DNA from: Salinarimonas rosea DSM 21201
GTDB lineage: Bacteria > Pseudomonadota > Alphaproteobacteria > Rhizobiales > Beijerinckiaceae
DNA: 64,000 nucleotides
NCBI RefSeq assembly: GCF_000429045.1
Contig: NZ_AUBC01000010.1
Span: 182,089 to 246,088, forward strand
Direction: 5' to 3'
Shown here: piece by piece, positions 15,428 through 23,748 of the stretch
How positions within the stretch are numbered: the first letter of the stretch is position 1
How the letters are laid out: every line of letters begins with the position of its first letter
Position numbers and translations under genes: made by a program
The notes under the pieces: generated by a model
The model's input: the letters and a program-made list of their open reading frames with translations, nothing else
The model's database searches: none
What the model was told of the DNA's origin: nothing

Positions 15428-16719
15428 TCGTCTCCGTCGCCTCCGCGCTCCTCGGGCTCCTCGCGCTGTCGCTCCCCGTGGGCGTCGTGCTCTTCCTCCT
15501 CGGCTTCGGGGTGGACTGGTTCTTCTCCGCCTTCCCGCTGATGCGCGGCCTCGGGCAGGTGGTCTATTCCGCCTCCGACTCGTTCCTGCTGATCGCGATC
15601 CCGTTCTTCGTCCTGCTCGGCGAGATCCTGGTGCGCGCCGGCATCGCGGAGCGGACCTACAAGGCGCTCGACGCCTGGTTCTCCTGGCTCCCCGGCGGGC
15701 TGATCCACGCCAATATCGGCACGGCGACCATGTTCTCGGCGACGTCGGGCTCCTCGGTCGCCACGGCGGCGACGGTCGCGACGGTGGCGATGCCGCAGGC
15801 GCGGGCGCTCGGCTACGACCAGCGCCTCTTCGCCGGCGCCATCGCGGCAGGCGGAACGCTCGGCATCATGATCCCGCCGTCGATGAACCTGATCGTCTAC
15901 GGCTTCCTCACCGAGAGCTCGATCCCCAAGCTCTTCCTCGCGGGCCTCGTGCCCGGCCTCGCCATGGCGGCGGCCTTCATGGCGATCACGGCGATCCTGT
16001 GCCGGCTGCGCCCCGGGCTCGGCGGCCCGAGCCGCTCCGCGAGCTGGGGCGAGCGCATCCGCGGGCTGCGCCATCTCGTGCCTCTGCTCGCCCTCTTCGC
16101 CGTGGTCATCGGCTCGATCTATGCCGGCTGGGCGACGCCCACCGAGAGCGCCGCCATCGGCGTGGCCATGGCCCTCGCCATCGCCGCGGCGAACCGCACG
16201 CTGACGCTCCCCGTTCTCGTCGCGGCGCTGCTGGGCACCGTGAAGATCACCGCCATGGTGATGTTCGTCATCGTGGGCGCCTACTTCCTCAACTACACGC
16301 TCGGCGCCGCCGGCCTCGGCCGCGAGCTCACCGCGATGCTCGAGGGCCTCGGGCTCGGGCCCTACGGCACGCTGCTCGTGATCGTCGCGCTCTACATCGT
16401 GCTCGGCTTCTTCATCGAGACGATGGCCTTGATGATCGCCACGATCCCCATCGTCGTGCCGATCGTCGCCGGGCTCGATTTCGGCATGTCGCCGGCCGAC
16501 ACGAAGATCTGGTTCGGCATCCTGCTCATCGTGCTCGTCGAGATGGCGCTGATCACCCCGCCGGTGGGGCTGAACCTCTACGTCGTCCACGGCGCCAACC
16601 CGGGCGGGCGCTTCTCGGACGTGATGGTCGGTGCGGTCCCCTACGTCGTGGCCATGCTGGCCATGGTCGGCGTGCTGATCCTGTTTCCCGCGATCGCCCT
16701 CTTCCTTCCCAACCTGTGA
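15424..16719 (+). CDS. TRAP transporter large permease (DctM family)
   Basis: A 431-residue protein with about twelve membrane segments and the conserved DctM features: PFFVLLGEILVRAGIAER, then FSATSGSSVATAATV, GIMIPPSMNLIVYG and TPPVGLNLYVV near the C-terminus. It couples sodium entry to uptake of the solute carried by the DctP protein. The start is GTG 15424, forming a GTGA overlap with the small permease. Confidence 0.92.
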   Translation: MIVSVASALLGLLALSLPVGVVLFLLGFGVDWFFSAFPLMRGLGQVVYSASDSFLLIAIPFFVLLGEILVRAGIAERTYKALDAWFSWLPGGLIHANIGTATMFSATSGSSVATAATVATVAMPQARALGYDQRLFAGAIAAGGTLGIMIPPSMNLIVYGFLTESSIPKLFLAGLVPGLAMAAAFMAITAILCRLRPGLGGPSRSASWGERIRGLRHLVPLLALFAVVIGSIYAGWATPTESAAIGVAMALAIAAANRTLTLPVLVAALLGTVKITAMVMFVIVGAYFLNYTLGAAGLGRELTAMLEGLGLGPYGTLLVIVALYIVLGFFIETMALMIATIPIVVPIVAGLDFGMSPADTKIWFGILLIVLVEMALITPPVGLNLYVVHGANPGGRFSDVMVGAVPYVVAMLAMVGVLILFPAIALFLPNL

Positions 16720-16730
16720 GGCCCGATGCC

Positions 16731-17423
16731 ATGAGCGCCACGCTCGCCTTCGCGACGCCGGACGGCGGAACGCTCGACGTCCGCGTCGAGACCGCCATCG
16801 TCGCCGGCTGGACCGCGCGCGACCGCGCCGCCGTCGATCACCATATCGAGGAGCTCGCCGCCATCGGCGTGCCGGCGCCGTCAACGGTGCCGCTCTACTA
16901 TCGCATCGCGGCCGCGCTCCTCACCCAGGACGAGACGATCGAGGTCGTGGGGGCGCAGACGTCCGGTGAGGCCGAGCCGGTGGTGATCTCCGATGCCACG
17001 GGCGCGCTCTGGCTGACCGTGGGATCGGACCACACCGACCGCGCGCTCGAGGCGACGTCGGTGGCGCTCTCCAAGCAGGTCTGCGCGAAGCCGCTGGCGC
17101 GCGCGGCCTGGCCGCTCGCACCCCTGATGGAGCGGCTCGACGGGCTCTCCCTCGCCTCCTTCGTGCAGGAGGAGGCGGATAGTCCCTTCGTGCCCTACCA
17201 GGCGGGAACGCTCGCCGCGATCCGCCCGCTCGTCGAGCTGATCGCGGGATCGCCGGTCGCGATCGACGGACGGCTGCCGGCGAACACGGCGATGCTGTGT
17301 GGGACGCTCCCCGTCCTCTCGGGGGGCGTGCGCCCCGCCCACGCGATCCGCGTGGAGATCGGGGACGGCGAGCGACGCCTGACCCACGCCTACACGACCC
17401 GCGCCCTCCCCGTGGTCGCCTGA
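16731..17423 (+). CDS. DUF2848 family protein
   Basis: A 230-residue protein with the DUF2848 signature: VAGWTARDRAAVDHHIEEL, LYYRIAAALLTQ, TVGSDHTDRALE and SKQVCAKPLA. The fold resembles the fumarylacetoacetate-hydrolase-like catabolic group, but no activity is established. It begins 11 bases after the large permease and closes the TRAP operon. Together with DUF1445 it probably catabolises the imported acid. Confidence 0.85.
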   Translation: MSATLAFATPDGGTLDVRVETAIVAGWTARDRAAVDHHIEELAAIGVPAPSTVPLYYRIAAALLTQDETIEVVGAQTSGEAEPVVISDATGALWLTVGSDHTDRALEATSVALSKQVCAKPLARAAWPLAPLMERLDGLSLASFVQEEADSPFVPYQAGTLAAIRPLVELIAGSPVAIDGRLPANTAMLCGTLPVLSGGVRPAHAIRVEIGDGERRLTHAYTTRALPVVA

Positions 17424-17426
17424 CGC

Positions 17427-18332
17427 GTGAGCGCGCTCGAGGTCGGCGCTCTCCTCGTGCGGGCGCTCGCGACGGCGGCGATCGTCGTCGGGGTCGCGAT
17501 CGCGGTCGAGCGCCTCGGCCCGCGGCGCGGGGGCGTGCTCGTGGGGCTGCCCATCGTGCTCGGGCCGGGCTTCGCCGTGCTCGCCCTCGTCGAGCCCGCC
17601 GCCTATGTCGGGAGCGCGGCGGCCCACGCGCTGCTCTCGCTCGTCGCGACGCAGGCCTTCATGCTCGCCTATTCCGCCGCCGCACGGAGCGGGACCGGCG
17701 TGCCGGGCGCGCTCGCGGCGGCGATCGGTGCCTGGGCACTCTGTGCGCTCGTCCTCGCTCGGGTCGAGGACGTCGGCGTCGCCGCTGCGCTCGTCGCGTT
17801 CGGCGCGGCGACGATGCTCGCCCGCGCCGCGCACGCCCGTCTCGCCGTGCCCGACGCGCCGGTTCGGACGAACGAGGGCGCGGCCGCCCTCGTCCTGCGC
17901 GGCGCACTCGCGGGCCTCCTCGTCGGCGGCGTGACCGCCGCCTCGGCGCGTCTCGGGCCGGCGCTCGCGGGGCTGCTGATCGCTTATCCGGTGGGGACGA
18001 CGGTGATCGCCGTGCAGATCCATCGCCGGGGCGGCGTGCCGGCCGTGACGGCGACCCTCGCCGGCGCCACGCTGGGCACGTCGAGCCTCGCGGCGTTCTG
18101 CACGTGCGTCGCGCTGCTCGCGGAGCCGCTGGGCGCCGTGCCCGCAATTGCCGTGGCGGCCGTCGCGGCGGTCGTCGTGACGGCCGGCGCGCTGCACGGT
18201 GGCGGGCCGGGACCCGGCCTCAGCGCGCCACGCGCGAAAGCGCGATCGCGTCGAGCGCCGCCTGCTCGCGGGAGTTGGCGGCGGCGCGCTCGCTGCCGCG
18301 CTCGCGGTCGTCGAGGATCTCGACCTTCTTGA
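17427..18332 (+). CDS. Unrecognised polytopic membrane protein with internal duplication
   Basis: A 301-residue protein starting at GTG 17427, only three bases after the DUF2848 stop. About ten hydrophobic helices are visible. Two halves share a motif, ERLGPRRGGVLVGLP near residue 30 and SARLGPALAGLLIAYP near residue 180, suggesting an internally duplicated transporter. The last ~37 residues are Arg/Ala-rich and lie antisense to the end of fliJ over 113 bases, so the true functional end may be near residue 262. It may be an extra permease or exporter for the TRAP-operon substrate; no family was recognised. Confidence 0.6.
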   Translation: MSALEVGALLVRALATAAIVVGVAIAVERLGPRRGGVLVGLPIVLGPGFAVLALVEPAAYVGSAAAHALLSLVATQAFMLAYSAAARSGTGVPGALAAAIGAWALCALVLARVEDVGVAAALVAFGAATMLARAAHARLAVPDAPVRTNEGAAALVLRGALAGLLVGGVTAASARLGPALAGLLIAYPVGTTVIAVQIHRRGGVPAVTATLAGATLGTSSLAAFCTCVALLAEPLGAVPAIAVAAVAAVVVTAGALHGGGPGPGLSAPRAKARSRRAPPARGSWRRRARCRARGRRGSRPS

Positions 18333-18627
18333 GGTCCTCGAAGGCCTCCGCCAGCTGGCTCTGCGCATCGTCGAGCTGGACCTTGAGGTCGTCGGCGGAC
18401 GAGCGCAGGTTGTCGCGGCGCTGGGCGGCGGCCTTGGCGTAGGTCGGGTAGGCGAAATGGGCGGTGTCCGAGATGCCGGCCTTGAGCTCCTCGGCCGCGA
18501 TCTCCCTGTCGAGCTCCACGGCCATGCGCTCGAAGTCGGCCATCATCGCCTCGATCTGCGCGACCTTTCGGCGCTTCTCGTCGAGCTGAAAGCGCTTCAG
18601 GCGGATGAGCGTCTCACGCGACTTCAT
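18220..18627 (-). CDS. fliJ: Flagellar export chaperone FliJ
   Basis: A 135-residue, almost wholly helical and highly charged protein starting MKSRETLIRLKRFQLDEKRR, matching the alphaproteobacterial FliJ type with a predicted antiparallel coiled coil. FliJ binds the FliI ATPase ring and the FlhA gate to promote flagellar protein export. It lies 21 bases downstream of fliI. Its 3' end overlaps a convergent membrane-protein gene. Confidence 0.88.
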   Translation of the reverse strand: MKSRETLIRLKRFQLDEKRRKVAQIEAMMADFERMAVELDREIAAEELKAGISDTAHFAYPTYAKAAAQRRDNLRSSADDLKVQLDDAQSQLAEAFEDLKKVEILDDRERGSERAAANSREQAALDAIALSRVAR

Positions 18628-18648
18628 CGCAGGTCATTCTCCAGGGGA

Positions 18649-20001
18649 TCACGCGTCCCGATCGGCGTCGAGGAGCCGGGCGAGACGGCGGTAACCATCG
18701 CCGATGGAAGTTGACTCTTCCTTACCCTGCCCGAGGAAGGCCTCGAGGGCCGGATTGAGCCCGATCGCCTCGTCGACCTCCGCCGAGGATCCGCTGCGAT
18801 AGGCGCCGAGCCGGATCAACTCCTCCATGTCCGCGTAGGTCGCCATCACCTGCCGCGCGCGCTGCACGTGCGGATAGAAGGCGGGGTCGCAGGAGCGGGG
18901 CATCGTGCGCGACACGCTTTTGAGGACGTTGATCGCCGGGTAGCGCCCCCGCTCGGCGATGGCGCGCTCCATCACGATGTGGCCGTCGAGGATGCCGCGC
19001 ACGGCGTCCGCCACCGGCTCGTTGTGGTCGTCGCCCTCGACGAGCACGGTGAACAGCCCCGTGACGACGCCCTCGCCGGTCCCCGGCCCCGCGCGCTCGA
19101 GCAGGCGCGGCAGCTCGCCGAAGACGGTCGGCGTGTAGCCCTTCGCGGTGGGCGGCTCGCCGGCCGCCAGCCCGATGTCGCGCTGGGCCATGGCGAAACG
19201 GGTGATCGAATCGATCATGCACAGCACGGACTGCCCGGCGTCGCGGAAGTGCTCGGCCAGCGAGAGCGTCAGGTAGGCGGCGTTGCGGCGCATCAGCGCC
19301 GGCTCGTCCGATGTCGCCACCACGACCACGGATCGCGCGAGCCCCTCCTCGCCGAGATCGTCCTGCAGGAACTCCTGCACCTCGCGCCCGCGCTCGCCGA
19401 CGAGGCCGATCACGGCGACGTCGGCACCCGCGTTGCGTGCCAGCATGGAGAGCAGCACCGACTTGCCGACGCCCGAGCCGGCGAAGATGCCCATTCTCTG
19501 GCCTTCGCAGCAGGTGAGGAAGGTGTTGAGCGCGCGCACGCCGAGATCGAGCGGCGGGCCGACGCGTCGGCGGGCGTGGGCCGGCGGCGGATCGGTGCGG
19601 AAGGGACGGAAGACGTCGCCCTGCGGCAGCGGCCCCCTGCCGTCGATCGGTCGCCCGAGCGCGTCGACGACGCGGCCGAGCCAGGCGGAGGAGGGCCGCA
19701 CGCCCCCCGCGTTCGCCATCACGTGGGCCGGGCAGCCCCGGCGCACGCCCTCCAGCGCCCCGAAGGGCATCGCCAGCGCCCGCTCGCCGGAGAAGCCGAT
19801 CACCTCGCAGGGCACCCGCGCGCCCGCCGCGATCTCGATCTCGAGGCGCCCGCCGAGCGTCATCGCCGAGACCGGGCCGGCGACCTCGATCAGGAGCCCG
19901 CGCACGGCGACGACGCGACCGTACAGCGACAGCGGCTCGACTGATTCGAGCGCCTCGAGTGCCGAACCGAGGCGGGAGGGGCGGTCGGAGGGTTCTCTCA
20001 C
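18649..20001 (-). CDS. fliI: Flagellum-specific ATPase FliI
   Basis: A 450-residue F1-beta-like ATPase that energises flagellar type III export. The Walker A loop is [14 protein letters not shown]. The family signature [15 protein letters not shown] and the hydrolysis region ([18 protein letters not shown]) are intact. The GTG at 20001 has AGAAGG nine bases upstream. An upstream in-frame TTG at 20010 directly abuts that purine run, so it is less likely. It is divergent from ctrA, an order often seen in Hyphomicrobiales. Confidence 0.93.
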   Translation of the reverse strand: MREPSDRPSRLGSALEALESVEPLSLYGRVVAVRGLLIEVAGPVSAMTLGGRLEIEIAAGARVPCEVIGFSGERALAMPFGALEGVRRGCPAHVMANAGGVRPSSAWLGRVVDALGRPIDGRGPLPQGDVFRPFRTDPPPAHARRRVGPPLDLGVRALNTFLTCCEGQRMGIFAGSGVGKSVLLSMLARNAGADVAVIGLVGERGREVQEFLQDDLGEEGLARSVVVVATSDEPALMRRNAAYLTLSLAEHFRDAGQSVLCMIDSITRFAMAQRDIGLAAGEPPTAKGYTPTVFGELPRLLERAGPGTGEGVVTGLFTVLVEGDDHNEPVADAVRGILDGHIVMERAIAERGRYPAINVLKSVSRTMPRSCDPAFYPHVQRARQVMATYADMEELIRLGAYRSGSSAEVDEAIGLNPALEAFLGQGKEESTSIGDGYRRLARLLDADRDA

Positions 20002-20334
20002 GGACGTCAACCTTCTGTTTACCCGCTTCGTTAAGACTGGATGAGGCGAGATTAAGCCCGAGGGCCGAATCTGCGCCAGTGCGAGTCGCGAGAGTCGCTT
20101 GGACGATTTTCTTCATGCGTGACGTGAGCTGGATGGAGACCTGAATCGATCGGCAGAACAGGGATTTGGACGGATTCGTGAAGTCGATGTCTCTACCCCC
20201 TTGCGCCGGAGAATCAGTTTGTTAACCATCGGGGCGTAGCGTCGCGAGTCGCAAATGGTGGGAGCGCCTCCGGCCGCGGCCGGGGGAGGGCGGGATGTCC
20301 CGTCGGGCTCCACGACCAGGCTGGGGATGGAAGG
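20002..20334. promoter_or_regulatory. fliI-ctrA divergent regulatory region
   Basis: The 333-base spacer between fliI and ctrA is clearly AT-richer than the flanks. A perfect CtrA half-site TTAACCAT lies at 20222-20229 with GAAT seven bases upstream of its TTAA, a degenerate full site. TTAA also occurs at 20031 and 20052 on the fliI side. CtrA control of both its own gene and flagellar export genes is well known in this class; these sites are inferred by motif. Confidence 0.5.
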
Positions 20335-21036
20335 ATGCGCGTACTTCTCATCGAGGACGACAGCGCGACGGCGCAGAGCATCGAGTTGATGCTGAAGTCC
20401 GAGAACTTCAACGTCTACACGACGGATCTCGGCGAGGAGGGTGTCGATCTCGGCAAGCTGTACGATTACGACATCATCCTCCTCGACCTGAACCTGCCGG
20501 ACATGTCCGGCTACGAGGTGCTCCGGACGCTCCGGGTCGCCAAGGTCAAGACCCCGATCCTGATCCTGTCCGGCCTCGCCGGCATCGAGGACAAGGTGCG
20601 GGGGCTGGGCTTCGGGGCGGACGACTACCTGACGAAGCCCTTCCACAAGGACGAGCTCGTCGCGCGCATCCATGCGATCGTGCGCCGCTCGAAGGGCCAC
20701 GCTCAATCGGTGATCACCACGGGCGACCTCGTCGTCAACCTCGACACCAAGACGGTGGAGGTGGCCGGGGCCCGCGTGCACCTGACGGGCAAGGAGTACC
20801 AGATGCTGGAGCTCCTCTCCCTGCGCAAGGGCACCACGCTGACCAAGGAGATGTTCCTCAACCATCTCTACGGCGGCATGGACGAGCCCGAGCTGAAGAT
20901 CATCGACGTCTTCATCTGCAAGCTGCGCAAGAAGCTGGCCAACGCCAGCCAGGGCAAGAACTACATCGAGACGGTCTGGGGCCGCGGCTACGTGCTGCGC
21001 GAGCCGGAGACCGGCGAGGACCGCATGGCGGGGTAA
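20335..21036 (+). CDS. ctrA: Cell-cycle response regulator CtrA
   Basis: A 233-residue OmpR-type regulator. The receiver domain has Asp51 as phospho-acceptor ([15 protein letters not shown]), Thr near 78 (ILSGL) and Lys in [10 protein letters not shown]. The C-terminal winged helix matches CtrA closely ([20 protein letters not shown], then FICKLRKKL and [12 protein letters not shown]). CtrA binds TTAA-N7-TTAA sites to control replication, division and flagellar genes. ChpT, the phosphotransferase that feeds it, is encoded 12 kb away in this window. Confidence 0.95.
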   Translation: MRVLLIEDDSATAQSIELMLKSENFNVYTTDLGEEGVDLGKLYDYDIILLDLNLPDMSGYEVLRTLRVAKVKTPILILSGLAGIEDKVRGLGFGADDYLTKPFHKDELVARIHAIVRRSKGHAQSVITTGDLVVNLDTKTVEVAGARVHLTGKEYQMLELLSLRKGTTLTKEMFLNHLYGGMDEPELKIIDVFICKLRKKLANASQGKNYIETVWGRGYVLREPETGEDRMAG

Positions 21037-21101
21037 GCCCCGCGGCCCTCGTCCAGACGCGAGGCGGCGCCCCCCGGCCCGCCGCCCGCGACACGGGATC
21101 A

Positions 21102-21133
21102 CCCGCTCCGGCGTTCGCCGCGGCGGGTTTTTT
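21102..21133 (+). terminator. Rho-independent terminator of ctrA
   Basis: CCCGCTCCGGCG / GCCGCGGCGGG forms an 11-bp stem with one mismatch and a GTTC loop, followed directly by TTTTTT (21128-21133). It lies 66 bases after the ctrA stop. Confidence 0.75.
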
Positions 21134-21275
21134 CGTGCGCGACGAGCCCGGCCTCTCCCGCGACGCCCCACGATCCGCTCTTTAGGCGTCGAAACAATCC
21201 CCGCTTGCCGCAAGCCAAATTCCTGATAGCGTCCCTCCGCCGCACGCAACGATTCGCGGCTCGAGGGGGATGCTC

Positions 21276-22748
21276 ATGATCGATCGCAGGCAGTTCATCG
21301 TCGGCGCCGGCACCGTGGTGGCCGCGCCCTTCGTCATGCGCCGCGCCGCGCTGGGCCAGACGCCGCTCGTCCGCAGGGACGTGATGGGCATGTCGGCCGA
21401 CGACCCGTTCTTCAAGGACTATGCCGACGCCGTCGCGGCCATGCACGATCTGCAGACGTCGAACCCGAGCGACGGGCGCAACTGGCGCGCCCAGGCGCTG
21501 ATCCACCTGAACCATTGCCCGCATTCCGGCGCGCCGCCCTACCCGGGCGTGGCGATGCCGTTCGTGCACTGGCACCGGTGGTACATCCGCTACTACGAGG
21601 AGATCTGCGGGACGCTCATCGGCAAGAGCGACTTCGCGCTGCCCTACTGGAACTGGCAATCCGGCATCGGCCAGGTGCCGAACCCGTTCTACGATATCGA
21701 CCAGCTCAACGTCACGTTCTGGAAGGACCCGTCCGACGCGCAGTCGGACAACTGGGGTCCCGACGAGGTGACGACGACGGGGGTGCGCGCGCTCGCCGAG
21801 GGCTCGGGCGTGAAGCAGGCGCCCGGCGGCGGTGCCTTCAGCGACCAGAACATCGACTCGATCCTGGCGCAGACCGATTTCACCAACTTCACGAACCTGC
21901 TCGAGCACTCGCCCCACAACACCGCCCACGTCATCGTCGGCGGCAGCCAGGGCCACATGGGCGACGGCATGTCGCCGCTCGACCCGATCTTCTGGCTGCA
22001 TCATTGCAACGTCGACCGGCTCGGCGCGCAGTGGCAGGCGGCCGGCAACACGATGCCGCCGCTCGACTACGACTTCTCCGGCCAGTTCGTGAACGGCGAG
22101 GGCCAGCCCGCTCCGGCGAGCTCGGCGACGGCGCTCGACATTTCCGCGATGGGCTACGCCTACGAGACGCCGTCGGGCCTGATCACCGGGCCGGCGGCGG
22201 GGGCCGTCGCGATGATGTCGCTCTTCGCCGCGCCGGCGATCGTCACGCAGCCCCTCGGCGGGACCCAGGGCGACTTCCGCGCCGTGGCCAACACGACGAC
22301 GACGGTACCGGTCGACACGCGCGGGCTCGCGCAGACGCTGTTCTCGCCGCGCTCCTTCCGCCTGCTCGGCGCGACGGGCGAGCCGCGGATCGGCACGGAG
22401 CCCGGGCGCGTGCTCGCGCGGCTCACGGGCGTGATGGTGCCCGAGGAGGCGCGGGGCCTCGCGGTCAACGTCTTCGTGAACCTGCCCGAGGCCGGCCCCG
22501 ATACGCCGCCCACGGACCCGCACTACGCCGGCACCTTCGCCTTCTTCATGGCGGGGATGACCGACCACGGCAACGGCCACACCGGGACGAGCTACCCGGT
22601 CGACATCACCAACGCGCTGCTGGCGCTCGCGCGGCTCGGCCGGCTCACCGACGACGCGATCACTTTGCAGGTCGTGCCGCTGCCGGCGCAGGGACAGCCG
22701 GCGGATACGGGCTTCACCTTCGACGGCATCGAGATCGTGCGCACCTGA
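21276..22748 (+). CDS. Tat-exported tyrosinase family copper oxidase
   Basis: A 490-residue type-3 copper protein. The CuA region holds IHLNHCPH followed by HWHRWYIRYYEE. The CuB region holds PHNTAHVIVGG and DPIFWLHHCNVDR, so the expected His ligands are in place; the spacing of the second CuA His to HWHR is longer than in plant or fungal enzymes. The N-terminus MIDRRQFIVGAG is a twin-arginine signal, suggesting export folded and copper-loaded. Tyrosinases oxidise phenols to catechols and quinones. ATG 21276 is favoured over 21270 because GAGGGGG then has normal spacing. It is followed by a small secreted-protein gene. Confidence 0.88.
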   Translation: MIDRRQFIVGAGTVVAAPFVMRRAALGQTPLVRRDVMGMSADDPFFKDYADAVAAMHDLQTSNPSDGRNWRAQALIHLNHCPHSGAPPYPGVAMPFVHWHRWYIRYYEEICGTLIGKSDFALPYWNWQSGIGQVPNPFYDIDQLNVTFWKDPSDAQSDNWGPDEVTTTGVRALAEGSGVKQAPGGGAFSDQNIDSILAQTDFTNFTNLLEHSPHNTAHVIVGGSQGHMGDGMSPLDPIFWLHHCNVDRLGAQWQAAGNTMPPLDYDFSGQFVNGEGQPAPASSATALDISAMGYAYETPSGLITGPAAGAVAMMSLFAAPAIVTQPLGGTQGDFRAVANTTTTVPVDTRGLAQTLFSPRSFRLLGATGEPRIGTEPGRVLARLTGVMVPEEARGLAVNVFVNLPEAGPDTPPTDPHYAGTFAFFMAGMTDHGNGHTGTSYPVDITNALLALARLGRLTDDAITLQVVPLPAQGQPADTGFTFDGIEIVRT

Positions 22749-22800
22749 GGCCGCGCGCGCGGCCATGCTTTCGCCGCGCCGATCGGGGAGGCTCGAGCCC

Positions 22801-23340
22801 ATGACCCGATGCGCCTTCCCCTCGATGCGCCGCGCCGGCCTCGCCGGCGCGCTGCTCCTCGCCCTCGCGGGACCTGTCCTCGTCCACGGGGCGGCCGCGG
22901 GGGACACGACCGGATCGTCCACGATGAAGACGTCCGCCACCGACGCCTCGGGCGAGAGCCGCCCCGCCGACGGCCTGCTCGCGGAGGGCGCGGGCGCCGA
23001 GGTCGCGCCCGATGCGCCCGCCCGCCTCGTCCTGCCCCGCGACCGCGTGCGCGCGGCCGTGGGCCCGCTCTCCCTCGCCCTCGTGCCGACCCGGATCGCC
23101 GAGGACGAGGCGTTCCTCGTCTCCGTCGTCGCGATCGGGCCCGACGGCGCCGAGCGCGAGATCGGCTCCTACGCCTTCTTCCCCCCGCCCCGCGAAGGCA
23201 CCCCGCGCCGCTTTCCCCTCGACCTGTCGACGCTTGCCGAAGCCGACGGCCCGCTCACGCTCGAGGTCCGGCTCCTGCCGGTCGAGGCGGGGCTGGAGGA
23301 GACGCGGCTGCGGGTGGAGGGGGTCGTGGCGGGGGAGTGA
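22801..23340 (+). CDS. Secreted protein of unknown function accompanying tyrosinase
   Basis: A 179-residue protein with a Sec-type signal peptide (RRAGLAGALLLALAGPVLVHG), a disordered Ser/Thr/Ala linker and a beta-rich C-terminal domain of about 105 residues (RLVLPRDRVRAAVGPLSL onward). A GGGGAGG site precedes ATG 22801, and it begins 52 bases after the tyrosinase stop. It may be a copper chaperone or cap for the enzyme, as small partner proteins are elsewhere, but no His/Cys/Met-rich metal site is apparent. Its 3' third overlaps the convergent vsr gene. Confidence 0.6.
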   Translation: MTRCAFPSMRRAGLAGALLLALAGPVLVHGAAAGDTTGSSTMKTSATDASGESRPADGLLAEGAGAEVAPDAPARLVLPRDRVRAAVGPLSLALVPTRIAEDEAFLVSVVAIGPDGAEREIGSYAFFPPPREGTPRRFPLDLSTLAEADGPLTLEVRLLPVEAGLEETRLRVEGVVAGE

Positions 23341-23747
23341 GGCACGGCCTCCCGGCGCAGGCGCGCGAGCCGCGAGCGGAGTGCCGCCGGATCGTCCAGC
23401 TCGCATTGCCAGACGATCATCACCCGCAGCCCGGCTGCGCGCAGCTCCCGCACCTTGCGCGCGTCGCGCCGGCGGTTGTCGGCGAACTTCCGCTCCCAGA
23501 AATCGCGATTGCTCTTGGGTGTCGTGGCGCGGCGGCAGCCGGTGTGGTGGTGCCAGTAGCACCCGTTCACGAACAGAGCCCACCCGCGCCTGCGGTTCAC
23601 GAAGTCGGGCGAACCGGGCAGGGTGCGCACGTTCCGGCGATAGGCGATGCCGAGGTCGCGCAGGAGGCGCGCGACCCTCTCCTCCGGTGCGGTCTTGCGC
23701 TGCCTCACGCGCCGCATCAGCGCGCTGCGCCGTTCGGCATCCTCCAT
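23169..23747 (-). CDS. vsr: Very short patch repair endonuclease (Vsr)
   Basis: A 192-residue protein. The first ~140 residues match Vsr: RRSALMRRVRQRKTAPEERV, TLPGSPDFVNRRRGWALFVNG with the catalytic Asp, CYWHHHTGC with the Cys/His zinc ligands, and FWERKFADNRRRD. Vsr nicks beside T:G mismatches formed when 5-methylcytosine deaminates. It starts one base after the dcm stop (TGACATG) and is surely co-transcribed. The last ~50 residues are Ser/Arg-rich, unlike Vsr, and are antisense to the neighbouring secreted-protein gene, so they probably reflect loss of the original stop codon. Confidence 0.88.
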   Translation of the reverse strand: MEDAERRSALMRRVRQRKTAPEERVARLLRDLGIAYRRNVRTLPGSPDFVNRRRGWALFVNGCYWHHHTGCRRATTPKSNRDFWERKFADNRRRDARKVRELRAAGLRVMIVWQCELDDPAALRSRLARLRREAVPHSPATTPSTRSRVSSSPASTGRSRTSSVSGPSASASVDRSRGKRRGVPSRGGGKKA

Positions 23748-23748
23748 G

